The position numbers and the translations under genes were made by a program. A stretch of DNA of 64,000 nucleotides from UBA1794 sp031552405 (lineage in GTDB: Bacteria; Bacteroidota; Bacteroidia; Bacteroidales; Bacteroidaceae): contig JAVBMN010000003.1 in NCBI GenBank assembly GCA_031552405.1, forward strand, positions 1 through 64,000, given 5' to 3'. The notes under the pieces were generated by a model. That model was not told the origin of the DNA. It saw only the letters and a program-made list of their open reading frames with translations, and made no database searches. Shown one piece after another: positions 15,465-24,177 of the stretch. Position 1 is the first letter of the stretch; the number at the start of each line of letters is the position of its first letter.

Positions 15465-16496
15465 ATGAAAGAAATGGCGCTTTTGAAGAAGAAAATACGC
15501 TTTATTGTCAATCCAATATCGGGCACGCAAAAGAAAAAAAGAATACCGGCATTGATCAAAAAAATAATGGATCAATCCCGGTATGAAATAGATATTGCAT
15601 CCACCGAGTTTAAAGGACATGCTGAACTACTCACCTCCGAGGCAGTAGACAACGGCTATTTCGCGGTAGTAGCCGTAGGTGGAGATGGTACGGTAAATGA
15701 AGTGGGGCGTAAACTCATCAACACAAAAACCGCACTGGGTATCATCCCTTGCGGATCGGGTAACGGGCTGGCCCGCCACATTCACATCCCACTGGATTTG
15801 CGGAAGGCTATCGAAATCATCAATGAAGGACTTGTAAAAGCCATCGATTATGGTATGATGAATGATCTTCCGTTCTTTTGCACTTGTGGAGTGGGGTTCG
15901 ATGCGCTGGTAAGTTTTCAGTTCGCATTGGATGGAAGAAGAGGAATACTTACCTACATAGAAAAGACGCTCCTGGAATTTTTAAAATACCGCCCGGCCAC
16001 TTACGAGTTAGAGATGGATGGCGGGGTAAAGAAGTTTAAAGCATTTCTTATCACTTGCGGAAATGCCTCGCAATATGGTAACAATGCATTCATATCCCCC
16101 AACGCCTCCCTTCAGGACGGACTACTGGATATTACCATATTAGAACCTTTTACAGTAATAGACATCCCCTCTCTGGTGTTCCAGTTATTTAATAAGCTGA
16201 TCAGTCAAAACAGCAGGATCAAAACCTTTAGGTGCAAAGAGCTTACCATACGAAGAAAGGAAGAAGGGGTAGCCCATTTTGACGGAGATCCCATCACATT
16301 AGGAAAAGACATTCATGTACAAGTTGTTTCGAAAGGCCTCACGGTTTTAACTCCCCGCAAAGTAGAATACAACCCAATTGAGGTGGCACAGCATTTCATC
16401 AACCCTGTAATTGAAGAGGTTACCTCAATAAACCGTAGTATTATCAATCGCAATATTGAATTTCTGAGAAATATCCTTAAGGGCATTAAAGAATAA
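15465..16496 (+). CDS. Diacylglycerol kinase-family lipid kinase
   Basis: A 343-residue DAGK-catalytic-domain protein. Near the N terminus it has FIVNPISGT, then VAVGGDGTVNEVG (the GGDGT nucleotide loop) and GIIPCGSGNGLARH. The C-terminal beta-sandwich ends with AHFDGDP. YegS/DgkB-like enzymes phosphorylate lipid hydroxyls such as diacylglycerol, and some relatives act on sphingoid bases or ceramide. Divergent placement beside spt makes a sphingolipid substrate an attractive inference, not shown by sequence. Two ATGs nine bases apart (15465, 15474) are both possible; a third at 15435 would add an odd leader. Its 3' end overlaps the convergent trmN6 gene by 11 bp. Confidence 0.8.
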   Translation: MKEMALLKKKIRFIVNPISGTQKKKRIPALIKKIMDQSRYEIDIASTEFKGHAELLTSEAVDNGYFAVVAVGGDGTVNEVGRKLINTKTALGIIPCGSGNGLARHIHIPLDLRKAIEIINEGLVKAIDYGMMNDLPFFCTCGVGFDALVSFQFALDGRRGILTYIEKTLLEFLKYRPATYELEMDGGVKKFKAFLITCGNASQYGNNAFISPNASLQDGLLDITILEPFTVIDIPSLVFQLFNKLISQNSRIKTFRCKELTIRRKEEGVAHFDGDPITLGKDIHVQVVSKGLTVLTPRKVEYNPIEVAQHFINPVIEEVTSINRSIINRNIEFLRNILKGIKE

Positions 16497-17220
16497 GGTG
16501 GGTATTCAGATATTCTGACCTGTAAATACCGCTTACCAGATCTGTAAACTTAGAGGTGTATGTGCCTTCAAGAGAGCGAATCACAATCTGCTCCGTCTTG
16601 CAGAGTTGTAATTTGCGAGAGAACTCCATCATAACACGTTTTACCTCCCCACCCTCTTTGGTAAAAACCTCAGCCTGCCGAGAGGTGTACAGCCCCTCTC
16701 CGTAAGCTATCGAACGAATCTCCGAAGCATATTCCACAGGAATAATTACTGCAAAAACCCCTTCATCTGATAAAAGCGTAGCGGCCTTACTGATCAGCTC
16801 TTTATAAGGTAAAGAAACCGTATGCCGCGCCCTGTTTCGCTTTTCACAAGAGGAGAGTAAAGAGTCCTGAAAATAGGGAGGATTACTAAGAATCAGATCA
16901 AACCTGGATAGAGTGTCAAACATACAAAAATCTTGCGCAATAACTCCCATCCGCTCTTTCCAGAGAGAAGCCTTTATGTTTTCGTCTGCCTGAAAAGCCG
17001 CATCGGCATCAATTTCCAAAGCCATTATCTCGGCATCCGGCATTCGTTGAGCCATGATCAAAGAGAGGATTCCAGTGCCGGCACCCACATCCAATATCTG
17101 TTTACAAGCACAGTCACCTGCCACCCATGCACCAAACAATACACTATCAGTGCCCACCTTCATGGCACAATGTTCTTGGTGTATAGTAAAGAAACGAAAC
17201 GAAAAAGCTGATCTTGACAT
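16486..17220 (-). CDS. trmN6: tRNA1(Val) adenine(37)-N6-methyltransferase
   Basis: A 244-residue class I methyltransferase. The SAM-binding motif DVGAGTGILSLIMAQR is near residue 42, the acidic loop ALEID follows, and the N6-adenine signature SNPPYF lies near residue 112. With the N-terminal FSFRFFTIHQE segment this matches the YfiC/TrmN6 family, which methylates A37 of tRNA1(Val). It is convergent with the lipid kinase gene and divergent from lon. Confidence 0.88.
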   Translation of the reverse strand: MSRSAFSFRFFTIHQEHCAMKVGTDSVLFGAWVAGDCACKQILDVGAGTGILSLIMAQRMPDAEIMALEIDADAAFQADENIKASLWKERMGVIAQDFCMFDTLSRFDLILSNPPYFQDSLLSSCEKRNRARHTVSLPYKELISKAATLLSDEGVFAVIIPVEYASEIRSIAYGEGLYTSRQAEVFTKEGGEVKRVMMEFSRKLQLCKTEQIVIRSLEGTYTSKFTDLVSGIYRSEYLNTHLIL

Positions 17221-17305
17221 CTTTATTCACTAAAACGAGCTGCAAATTTAGCTTTTTTCGGTTACTTTTATAGCGCTGGGTATTAAAATATAGCAAATAA
17301 TAGCG

Positions 17306-17313
17306 TACCTTTG
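17306..17313 (+). promoter_or_regulatory. -7 promoter element of the lon operon
   Basis: TACCTTTG about 45 bp before the lon start; the -33 region is not a clear match. Confidence 0.5.
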
Positions 17314-17358
17314 CAGCAATTTTGATTAACTACAGACAAAATTCTTATTTTCAGAAAG

Positions 17359-19821
17359 ATGCGAAAATTGATATTAGACGAATTTGAAGATTCCGGCAAC
17401 AGCGCCTTCTCCCTTATCGCAGATATTGATAATGGTGAGGAGCGTGTGTTCGATATAAAAAATGATGAAAGCCTTCCCGTACTGCCCATGCGTAACATGG
17501 TCATGTTTCCTGGGGTGGTTATGCCTGTTTCAGTAGGAAGATCCAGCTCGTTGCGGTTAGTAAACGAGTCGTACAAAGCAGGGACCTACATCGCCGTAGT
17601 GTGCCAAAAGGCACCCGAAATAGAGGAACCTGAATTTAAAGATCTCCATACCATCGGTGTGGTGGCTAAGGTCGTTCGTGTACTGGAAATGCCCGATCAT
17701 ACTACTACCGTGATCCTGCAAGGCTCACAGCGACTGCGTTTGAACTCCATCACTGAAAGCTTCCCCTACATGAAGGGGGCGGTAGAATCACTTCCGGAGG
17801 TAAAGCCGGACGAGAAAAGTCGCAAGTTCGAAGCTTTGGTAGACTCCTGCAAGGATCTTGCAATCCGTTATATCCGCACTTCGGAAATGATACATCAGGA
17901 GTCAGTCTTTGCGCTCCGCAACATCAGCGGAGGAACCACCCTGATCAACTTCATTTGTGCCAACCTGCCTCTCAAGAAAGATGACAAGATAGCCTTGTTG
18001 GAGTTAGGATCCGTAGAAAAACGGGCATACAAGCTTTTGGAATATCTAAGTCGGGAAGTACAACTGGCCGAGATCAAAGCCAGCATACAAATGCGAGCCA
18101 AGGAAGATATCGACCAGCAACAGCGTGAATATTTCTTGCAGCAGCAGATAAAAACCATCCAGGACGAGCTGGGTACCGGCAGCGACCGTGATGCCGACGA
18201 GTTTCGTGAGAAGGGTGCTAAAATGAAATGGCCCAAGGAAGCGAATGACTTCTTTCAAAAAGAAGTAGACAAGCTGGAACGCCTGCATCCTCAGTCACCC
18301 GACTACAGTACACAGTTCAACTATCTGCAAACCATGCTCTCTCTGCCTTGGGGAAAGTACACCAAGGACAACTACAACCTGGTGAATGCAGAAAAGGTGC
18401 TGAACCACGACCACTACGGTTTGGAAAAGGTAAAAGAACGCATTTTGGAACACCTGGCTGTGATGAAGCTCAAGGAAGGCGATATGAAATCGCCCATTAT
18501 CTGCTTGTATGGCCCTCCAGGAGTAGGTAAAACATCGTTGGGAAAGTCGGTAGCTACCGCCCTTAAGCGGAAATACATTCGCGTTTCACTGGGAGGCGTA
18601 CATGACGAATCAGAGATCCGTGGACACCGACGTACCTACATTGGCTCCATGCCGGGACGCATTATTAAGGGCATCAGTAAAGCAGGCGCCTCCAACCCCG
18701 TATTTATTCTGGATGAGATAGATAAGCTGGATCGCAGCAACCAGGGAGACCCCTCTTCAGCGCTGCTTGAGGTGCTTGACCCTGAACAGAACAGCGCTTT
18801 TCATGACAATTATCTGGATGTGGACTATGACCTGTCCAAGGTTATGTTCATTGCTACGGCCAATTCACTGAACACCATTTCCCAGCCCCTGCTGGATCGT
18901 ATGGAACTCATCGAAGTGAGTGGATACATTACTGAAGAAAAGATAGAAATAGCCCGCCATTACTTGGTACCCAAGGAACTGGAGGCCAACGGTTTCAAAA
19001 AGAAGGATGTAAAGTTCAATAAGGCGGCTCTTGAAAAGATTATCGAGGGATATACCCGTGAAAGCGGTGTGCGTCAGCTGGAAAAGACAATAGCCAAGAT
19101 CCTGCGCAAGATCGCTCTTGAATATGCAAAAAGTGGCGTACTGGAAACTCCTGAAGTAACCGTAGCCAATATAGAGAAATACTTGGGTCCGGCTCACTAC
19201 TTGCGTGACAAGTACCAAGGCAATGAATATGCCGGTGTAGTGACCGGTCTGGCCTGGACCTCCGTGGGAGGTGAGATTCTGTTTGTAGAAACCAGCCTTA
19301 GCCCAGGTAAAACCGGGAAGCTTACTCTCACCGGAAGCTTGGGCGATGTCATGAAAGAATCCGCCGTACTGGCTATGGAGTATCTTCATGCTCATACGCA
19401 GGTATTGAACATAGATCCCCGTATTTTCGAGAATTGGCATATCCATATCCACATCCCCGAAGGCTCCATTCCTAAAGACGGTCCCTCGGCCGGTATTACT
19501 ATGGTTACCTCTTTGGCTTCGGCCTTTACCCAACGAAAGGTAAAGAAAAATCTGGCCATGACGGGCGAAATCACCTTACGCGGAAAAGTACTTCCCGTAG
19601 GAGGCATCAAAGAGAAGATCCTTGCTGCCAAACGCGCCGGCATCAAAGAGATCATTCTGTGCAAGGAAAACCTGAAGGATATACAGGAGATACAAGAAAT
19701 ATACCTCAAAGGACTTACTTTCCATTATGTAACAGATATCAAGGAGGTATTAGCCCTCGCTCTTACCGACGAGAAGGTGGCAGATGCCATTGACTTCACC
19801 GTGAAAGAGGAGGTAAAATGA
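17359..19821 (+). CDS. lon: ATP-dependent Lon protease
   Basis: 820 residues with the full Lon layout. An N-terminal substrate-binding LON domain (from LPVLPMRNMVMFPG) comes first, then a coiled-coil linker and an AAA+ module with Walker A GPPGVGKT (residues 385-392) and Walker B VFILDEIDKL. The C-terminal protease domain has Ser710 in GPSAG and Lys753 in GGIKEKI forming the catalytic dyad. It degrades misfolded and regulatory proteins in the cytoplasm. It heads an operon in which tgt overlaps its stop by four bases, followed closely by the lptG-like gene and serB. Confidence 0.98.
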   Translation: MRKLILDEFEDSGNSAFSLIADIDNGEERVFDIKNDESLPVLPMRNMVMFPGVVMPVSVGRSSSLRLVNESYKAGTYIAVVCQKAPEIEEPEFKDLHTIGVVAKVVRVLEMPDHTTTVILQGSQRLRLNSITESFPYMKGAVESLPEVKPDEKSRKFEALVDSCKDLAIRYIRTSEMIHQESVFALRNISGGTTLINFICANLPLKKDDKIALLELGSVEKRAYKLLEYLSREVQLAEIKASIQMRAKEDIDQQQREYFLQQQIKTIQDELGTGSDRDADEFREKGAKMKWPKEANDFFQKEVDKLERLHPQSPDYSTQFNYLQTMLSLPWGKYTKDNYNLVNAEKVLNHDHYGLEKVKERILEHLAVMKLKEGDMKSPIICLYGPPGVGKTSLGKSVATALKRKYIRVSLGGVHDESEIRGHRRTYIGSMPGRIIKGISKAGASNPVFILDEIDKLDRSNQGDPSSALLEVLDPEQNSAFHDNYLDVDYDLSKVMFIATANSLNTISQPLLDRMELIEVSGYITEEKIEIARHYLVPKELEANGFKKKDVKFNKAALEKIIEGYTRESGVRQLEKTIAKILRKIALEYAKSGVLETPEVTVANIEKYLGPAHYLRDKYQGNEYAGVVTGLAWTSVGGEILFVETSLSPGKTGKLTLTGSLGDVMKESAVLAMEYLHAHTQVLNIDPRIFENWHIHIHIPEGSIPKDGPSAGITMVTSLASAFTQRKVKKNLAMTGEITLRGKVLPVGGIKEKILAAKRAGIKEIILCKENLKDIQEIQEIYLKGLTFHYVTDIKEVLALALTDEKVADAIDFTVKEEVK

Positions 19822-20948
19822 AGTTTCGGATCGTTCAGACCGATACTGGCAGTGCGGCACGTGCAGGAGTAGTATCTACGGCACACGGGGATATTGAAAC
19901 CCCCATCTTTATGCCGGTAGGTACACTTGGCGCAGTGAAAGCTGTGCAGATGCCCGAACTGAAAGAGGATATCAAAGCACAGATTATACTGGGAAACACC
20001 TATCACCTGTACTTACGTCCCGGTACGGAAGTGTTGGAAAAAGCCGGAGGATTGCATAAGTTCAACTCCTTTGATCGCCCCATGCTTACTGACAGCGGAG
20101 GCTTTCAGGTATTCTCCCTCTCGGCCATCCGCAAGCTGCGGGAGGAGGGAGTGGAATTCCGATCACACATTGACGGAAGCAAGCACATCTTTACTCCGGA
20201 GCGGGTGATGGACATACAACGCTCCATCGGCGCAGATATCATCATGGCATTCGACGAATGCCCGCCTGGGACTTCCGACTATGAATACGCCCGCAAGTCC
20301 CTACACCTCACCCAACGATGGCTGGACCGCTGCATCGAACGCTTTGCTGCCACAGAGCCAAAGTATGGCTATGAGCAAACCCTTTTTCCCATTGTACAGG
20401 GATGTGTATACCCCGAATTGCGCAGAGAGGCAGCCAAATATATAGCCGATAAGGGCGCAGACGGAAATGCAATCGGCGGACTGGCCGTAGGCGAACCTAC
20501 TGAGAAGATGTATGAGATGATAGAAGTAGTGAACGAAATCCTGCCACAGGATAAGCCCCGCTACCTCATGGGAGTAGGTACTCCCGTCAATCTGCTTGAA
20601 GCGATTGAGCGTGGCGTAGACATGTTTGACTGCGTGATGCCCACCCGAAACGGTCGTAATGGCATGATATTCACCAAAAACGGTATCATGAACATGCGCA
20701 ACAAAAAGTGGGAGTTCGACTTTGAGCCAATTGAAGCTGACGGCGCTTCATACGTAGACAACCTATACTCGCGAGCCTACCTGAGACATCTGTTTCATGC
20801 ACAAGAGTTGTTGGCCATGCAGATCGCATCCGTACACAATCTGGCTTTCTATCTGTGGCTCGTAGGCGAGGCACGCCAACACATCCTTAAGGGAGACTTT
20901 TCTTCCTGGAAAAAAGAAATGACCACACGCCTTTCCCAACGATTATAA
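19818..20948 (+). CDS. tgt: Queuine/preQ1 tRNA-ribosyltransferase
   Basis: A 376-residue TIM-barrel enzyme that exchanges G34 of GUN-anticodon tRNAs for the queuosine precursor preQ1. Recognisable segments are GNTYHLYLRPG, LTDSGGFQVFSL (catalytic Asp), AFDECPPG, GGLAVGEP and MPTRNGRNG (second catalytic Asp region). The usual zinc ligands C-x-C-x2-C before YSRAYLRHLF are absent (the region reads EADGASYVDNLYSRAY), though the following VHN histidine remains. ATGA overlap with lon indicates translational coupling. Confidence 0.95.
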   Translation: MKFRIVQTDTGSAARAGVVSTAHGDIETPIFMPVGTLGAVKAVQMPELKEDIKAQIILGNTYHLYLRPGTEVLEKAGGLHKFNSFDRPMLTDSGGFQVFSLSAIRKLREEGVEFRSHIDGSKHIFTPERVMDIQRSIGADIIMAFDECPPGTSDYEYARKSLHLTQRWLDRCIERFAATEPKYGYEQTLFPIVQGCVYPELRREAAKYIADKGADGNAIGGLAVGEPTEKMYEMIEVVNEILPQDKPRYLMGVGTPVNLLEAIERGVDMFDCVMPTRNGRNGMIFTKNGIMNMRNKKWEFDFEPIEADGASYVDNLYSRAYLRHLFHAQELLAMQIASVHNLAFYLWLVGEARQHILKGDFSSWKKEMTTRLSQRL

Positions 20949-20958
20949 ACTCTGAACA

Positions 20959-22161
20959 ATGGCCCGACTGAAAACCATATTCAGAGCACGGAACATACGG
21001 AAGATACGTCGCCGCGCATCCGGAAAAATGCTACCGAAGAGGAGCCTGAAAAGCCTCTTGATGAGAATGATTCCCTTGAAGAAGCTCGACTGGTACATTA
21101 TCCGCAAATTCTTGGGTACCTATGTATTCTCCATTCTTCTGATCCTAGCCATCGTAATTGTGTTCGACATCAATGAGAAGATAGATAACTTCATGGATCA
21201 TGATGCGCCGTTGAAGAAAATCATCTTCGATTACTATGTCAACCTAGTGCCTTATTATGCCAATATGTTCAGCTCGCTGTTCGTATTCATATCCGTAATC
21301 TTTTTCACCTCCAAACTGGCCGACGACTCAGAAATCATCGCCATGCAATCCTGTGGTATGAGCTTCAACCGTCTCATGCGGCCTTACTTTATTTCCGCCG
21401 CAGTCATTGCATTATCGGGATACATGCTTGGCGCATACATTACGCCGCACAGCAACAAGATCAAGCTCGACTTTGAGGATCAATATGTGAAAAGAAAGAA
21501 GCTGGAATACGTCATGAACATACAGCTTGAAGTAGACACCGGTGTAATAGCTTACATAGAGCGATACGAGAACCGGACAAGGACGGGATACAATTTTTCA
21601 CTCGATAAGTTCAAAGGGAAACAGCTCATCTCCCACCTCACCGCCTCCTCGGTAGAATATGACAGCACAAAAGCACGCAGCATGTGGAAGATACGAAACT
21701 ATACGCTTCGCAACATGGATGGGCGGAATGAAAAGCTGACCCGTGGGTATGAGGTCGACTCCTTTATAGACATGTCGCCCCAGGATTTCCTGATCATGAA
21801 AGGGCAGCAGGAAACGATGAGCAGCCCAGAACTCTCCTACTACATTGAGCGCCAGCGCCAACGCGGAGTGGGCAATCTGAAATCGTATGAGATAGAATTC
21901 CATAAACGCATTGCCATGTCATTTGCCGCATTCATATTGGTGGTTATCGGACTCTCACTCTCAGCCCGGAAGATCAAGGGAGGAATGGGTATGAATATTG
22001 GTATCGGACTGGCCCTCAGCTTCTCATACCTTTTATTCCAAGGCATATCGTCTGCCTTCTCCGTAAGCGGAAGTATCCCCCCCTTCGTTGCCGTATGGCT
22101 ACCAAACATTGTTTTCTCACTGATTGCGTTGTACTTGTACCTGTACAAAGCGCCGCGCTAA
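20959..22161 (+). CDS. LptF/LptG-family lipopolysaccharide export permease
   Basis: About 400 residues with a YjgP/YjgQ architecture: a first transmembrane region (FLGTYVFSILLILAIVIVFD), two further N-terminal helices, a periplasmic beta-jellyroll domain (roughly residues 170-300), then three C-terminal helices. With LptB and the partner permease it would extract LPS from the inner membrane and feed the periplasmic Lpt bridge. The first 35 residues are very basic and unlike relatives; starts at 21061 or 21067, just before KKLDWYIIRKF, are plausible. It lies 10 bp after tgt in the lon operon. Confidence 0.85.
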   Translation: MARLKTIFRARNIRKIRRRASGKMLPKRSLKSLLMRMIPLKKLDWYIIRKFLGTYVFSILLILAIVIVFDINEKIDNFMDHDAPLKKIIFDYYVNLVPYYANMFSSLFVFISVIFFTSKLADDSEIIAMQSCGMSFNRLMRPYFISAAVIALSGYMLGAYITPHSNKIKLDFEDQYVKRKKLEYVMNIQLEVDTGVIAYIERYENRTRTGYNFSLDKFKGKQLISHLTASSVEYDSTKARSMWKIRNYTLRNMDGRNEKLTRGYEVDSFIDMSPQDFLIMKGQQETMSSPELSYYIERQRQRGVGNLKSYEIEFHKRIAMSFAAFILVVIGLSLSARKIKGGMGMNIGIGLALSFSYLLFQGISSAFSVSGSIPPFVAVWLPNIVFSLIALYLYLYKAPR

Positions 22162-22182
22162 TCCCTAAAACCATAGAAGAGC

Positions 22183-23421
22183 ATGAATACATCATCTACC
22201 ACTGAGCTGATCCTGATCCGTATTACGGGCGAGGATCGTCCAGGTCTCACAGCCGGAATTACTTCCGTACTGGCCAATTACAATGTGGATATCTTAGACA
22301 TCGGCCAGTCCGATATTCACAACACCTTATCGCTGGGAATCCTCTTCAAAGCCCGGGAACATGATTCCGGCTTTATCATGAAAGAGCTGCTCTTTAAGGC
22401 CTCGGCACTGAACGTATCCGTCAGCTTCTCACCCATCAGTGCAGAAGAATACGAAAACTGGGTGGGCATGCAAGGTAAGAACCGCTATATACTTACCCTG
22501 TTAGGACGTAAGATTACCTCGCCTCAGATAGCAGCAGTAACCTCCATCGTGGCAGAGCAACAACTGAATATTGATGCAATCAAGCGACTTACGGGACGTA
22601 TCCCCCTGAATGATGCACGCGCAAATACACGCGCCTGTATCGAGCTTTCGCTGCGCGGCACACCTGTAGACCGTGAAAAGATGAACGCCGGACTTATGCA
22701 ACTGGCTGGCGAACTGGGTATGGACTTCTCCCTACAAATAGATAATATGTATCGCCGCATGCGCCGACTCATCTGTTTCGATATGGACTCTACACTGATT
22801 GAAACCGAGGTTATTGATGAGCTGGCCATCCGTGCCGGCGTGGGCGACCAGGTAAAGGCCATCACCGAACGAGCCATGCGCGGAGAGATCGACTTCATAG
22901 AAAGCTTCAAAGAACGGGTAGCATTGCTCAAGGGCCTGGATGAATCTGTAATGCAGGAAATAGCCGAGTCGCTGCCCATCACAGAAGGAGTGGACCGCCT
23001 GATGTATGTACTCAAGAAATACGGCTACAAGATAGCCATCCTCTCCGGAGGGTTCACCTACTTCGGCCAGCATCTGCAAAAGAAATACGGTATCGACTAT
23101 GTATACGCCAACGAACTGGAGATCATCGACGGAAAACTTACCGGCCGATACCTGGGCGACGTGGTAGACGGAAAGCGTAAAGCCGAGCTATTGCGCCTCA
23201 TAGCCCAGGTGGAGAAAGTAGACATCGCTCAGACTATAGCTGTGGGCGACGGAGCCAATGACCTACCCATGCTTGGCATCGCCGGTCTAGGTATCGCATA
23301 CCATGCCAAGCCCAAAGTTGTAGCCAATGCCCGCCAATCCATTAATACGATCGGACTTGACGGAGTACTCTATTTCCTAGGCTTCAAGGACTCCTATCTG
23401 GATGAAAAAGGCAAACAATAG
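22183..23421 (+). CDS. serB: Phosphoserine phosphatase with N-terminal ACT domains
   Basis: 412 residues. The N-terminal 180 residues form ACT-like regulatory domains (ITGEDRPGLTAGITSVL). The C-terminal HAD domain has motif I DMDSTLIETE, motif II around AILSGGF, and the KR and VGDGANDLPML motifs of SerB. It makes serine from phosphoserine, which could also feed sphingolipid synthesis. It is the last gene of the lon operon and is followed by a small hairpin. Confidence 0.95.
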   Translation: MNTSSTTELILIRITGEDRPGLTAGITSVLANYNVDILDIGQSDIHNTLSLGILFKAREHDSGFIMKELLFKASALNVSVSFSPISAEEYENWVGMQGKNRYILTLLGRKITSPQIAAVTSIVAEQQLNIDAIKRLTGRIPLNDARANTRACIELSLRGTPVDREKMNAGLMQLAGELGMDFSLQIDNMYRRMRRLICFDMDSTLIETEVIDELAIRAGVGDQVKAITERAMRGEIDFIESFKERVALLKGLDESVMQEIAESLPITEGVDRLMYVLKKYGYKIAILSGGFTYFGQHLQKKYGIDYVYANELEIIDGKLTGRYLGDVVDGKRKAELLRLIAQVEKVDIAQTIAVGDGANDLPMLGIAGLGIAYHAKPKVVANARQSINTIGLDGVLYFLGFKDSYLDEKGKQ

Positions 23422-23470
23422 AACCCGCCCATCCCATCCGGAGTAAAGACTGGTTACACAAAATTAACAA

Positions 23471-23494
23471 TGCCACTATCTTCTGATAGTGGCA
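23471..23494 (+). terminator. Hairpin after serB, overlapping the next promoter region
   Basis: 10-bp perfect stem (23471-23480 with 23485-23494, loop TTCT) followed by TTTATG. It lies right before the -7 element at 23501, so it could also influence that promoter. Confidence 0.55.
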
Positions 23495-23500
23495 TTTATG

Positions 23501-23508
23501 TATCTTTG
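23501..23508 (+). promoter_or_regulatory. -7 promoter element of the DUF3332 gene
   Basis: TATCTTTG 45 bp before the start codon. Confidence 0.55.
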
Positions 23509-23553
23509 CAATAGCAAGTAGCTTATTCTACAAATTTAAAGAGTATCAGAAGT

Positions 23554-24096
23554 ATGAAAAAGATTAAGATGAAAGCAGTTTCTGTCGTTCTGGCAGCAAG
23601 TGTGATGTGTAGTTCTTGTATTGGTTCGCATGCCTTATTTCATAAGGTATATGACGTAAACCAGAGCATATCTGGCAATAAGTGGATAAATGAGATCGTG
23701 TATTTTGCATTCTGGATCGTTCCAGTGTATGAGATCTCCCTGTTAGGTGATTTATTTATATTCAACAGCATCGAATTCTGGACCGGCAGCAACCCCATGG
23801 CCAAGACAGGCACCAAAAAGATGAAAGGCAGCGATGGCAAGGAATATGTCATCAAAACCAAGAAAGAGGGTTACACCATCAGCCAGGGTAAGAGCAGCAT
23901 GGATCTGAAGTACAACGAGAAAGATCAAACCTGGAGCGTAGTATCCAAAGGACAGGAACACAAATTGCTGAAGGTTCGCACCGATGGTACTGCCGATGTA
24001 TACCTCAACGGTCATCCCATGAATGTATCTCTCGATGCACAGGGTGCCACCGCCGTTCGCCAGGTAGCAATGGGAGCTGTTTTTGCAGCACGTTAA
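23554..24096 (+). CDS. DUF3332-family lipoprotein
   Basis: A 180-residue exported protein. A basic start and hydrophobic stretch end in a lipobox-like VMCSSC (Cys22), so it is likely lipid-anchored. A short hydrophobic segment (NEIVYFAFWIVPVYEISLLG) follows, then a soluble beta-rich domain with the recurring Lys/Gly pattern typical of the DUF3332 family. Function is not known. It has its own promoter and a strong terminator, so it is probably a single-gene unit. Confidence 0.75.
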   Translation: MKKIKMKAVSVVLAASVMCSSCIGSHALFHKVYDVNQSISGNKWINEIVYFAFWIVPVYEISLLGDLFIFNSIEFWTGSNPMAKTGTKKMKGSDGKEYVIKTKKEGYTISQGKSSMDLKYNEKDQTWSVVSKGQEHKLLKVRTDGTADVYLNGHPMNVSLDAQGATAVRQVAMGAVFAAR

Positions 24097-24110
24097 AGCG
24101 TATAAAAACA

Positions 24111-24140
24111 CAGGCCTGAGTTGCTTTCATCTCAGGCCTG
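24111..24140 (+). terminator. Rho-independent terminator of the DUF3332 gene
   Basis: 10-bp stem (24111-24120 with 24131-24140) followed by AGTTTTTC. Confidence 0.8.
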
Positions 24141-24177
24141 AGTTTTTCTATTATCCAGCACGTTGATTCTGAGTTCT

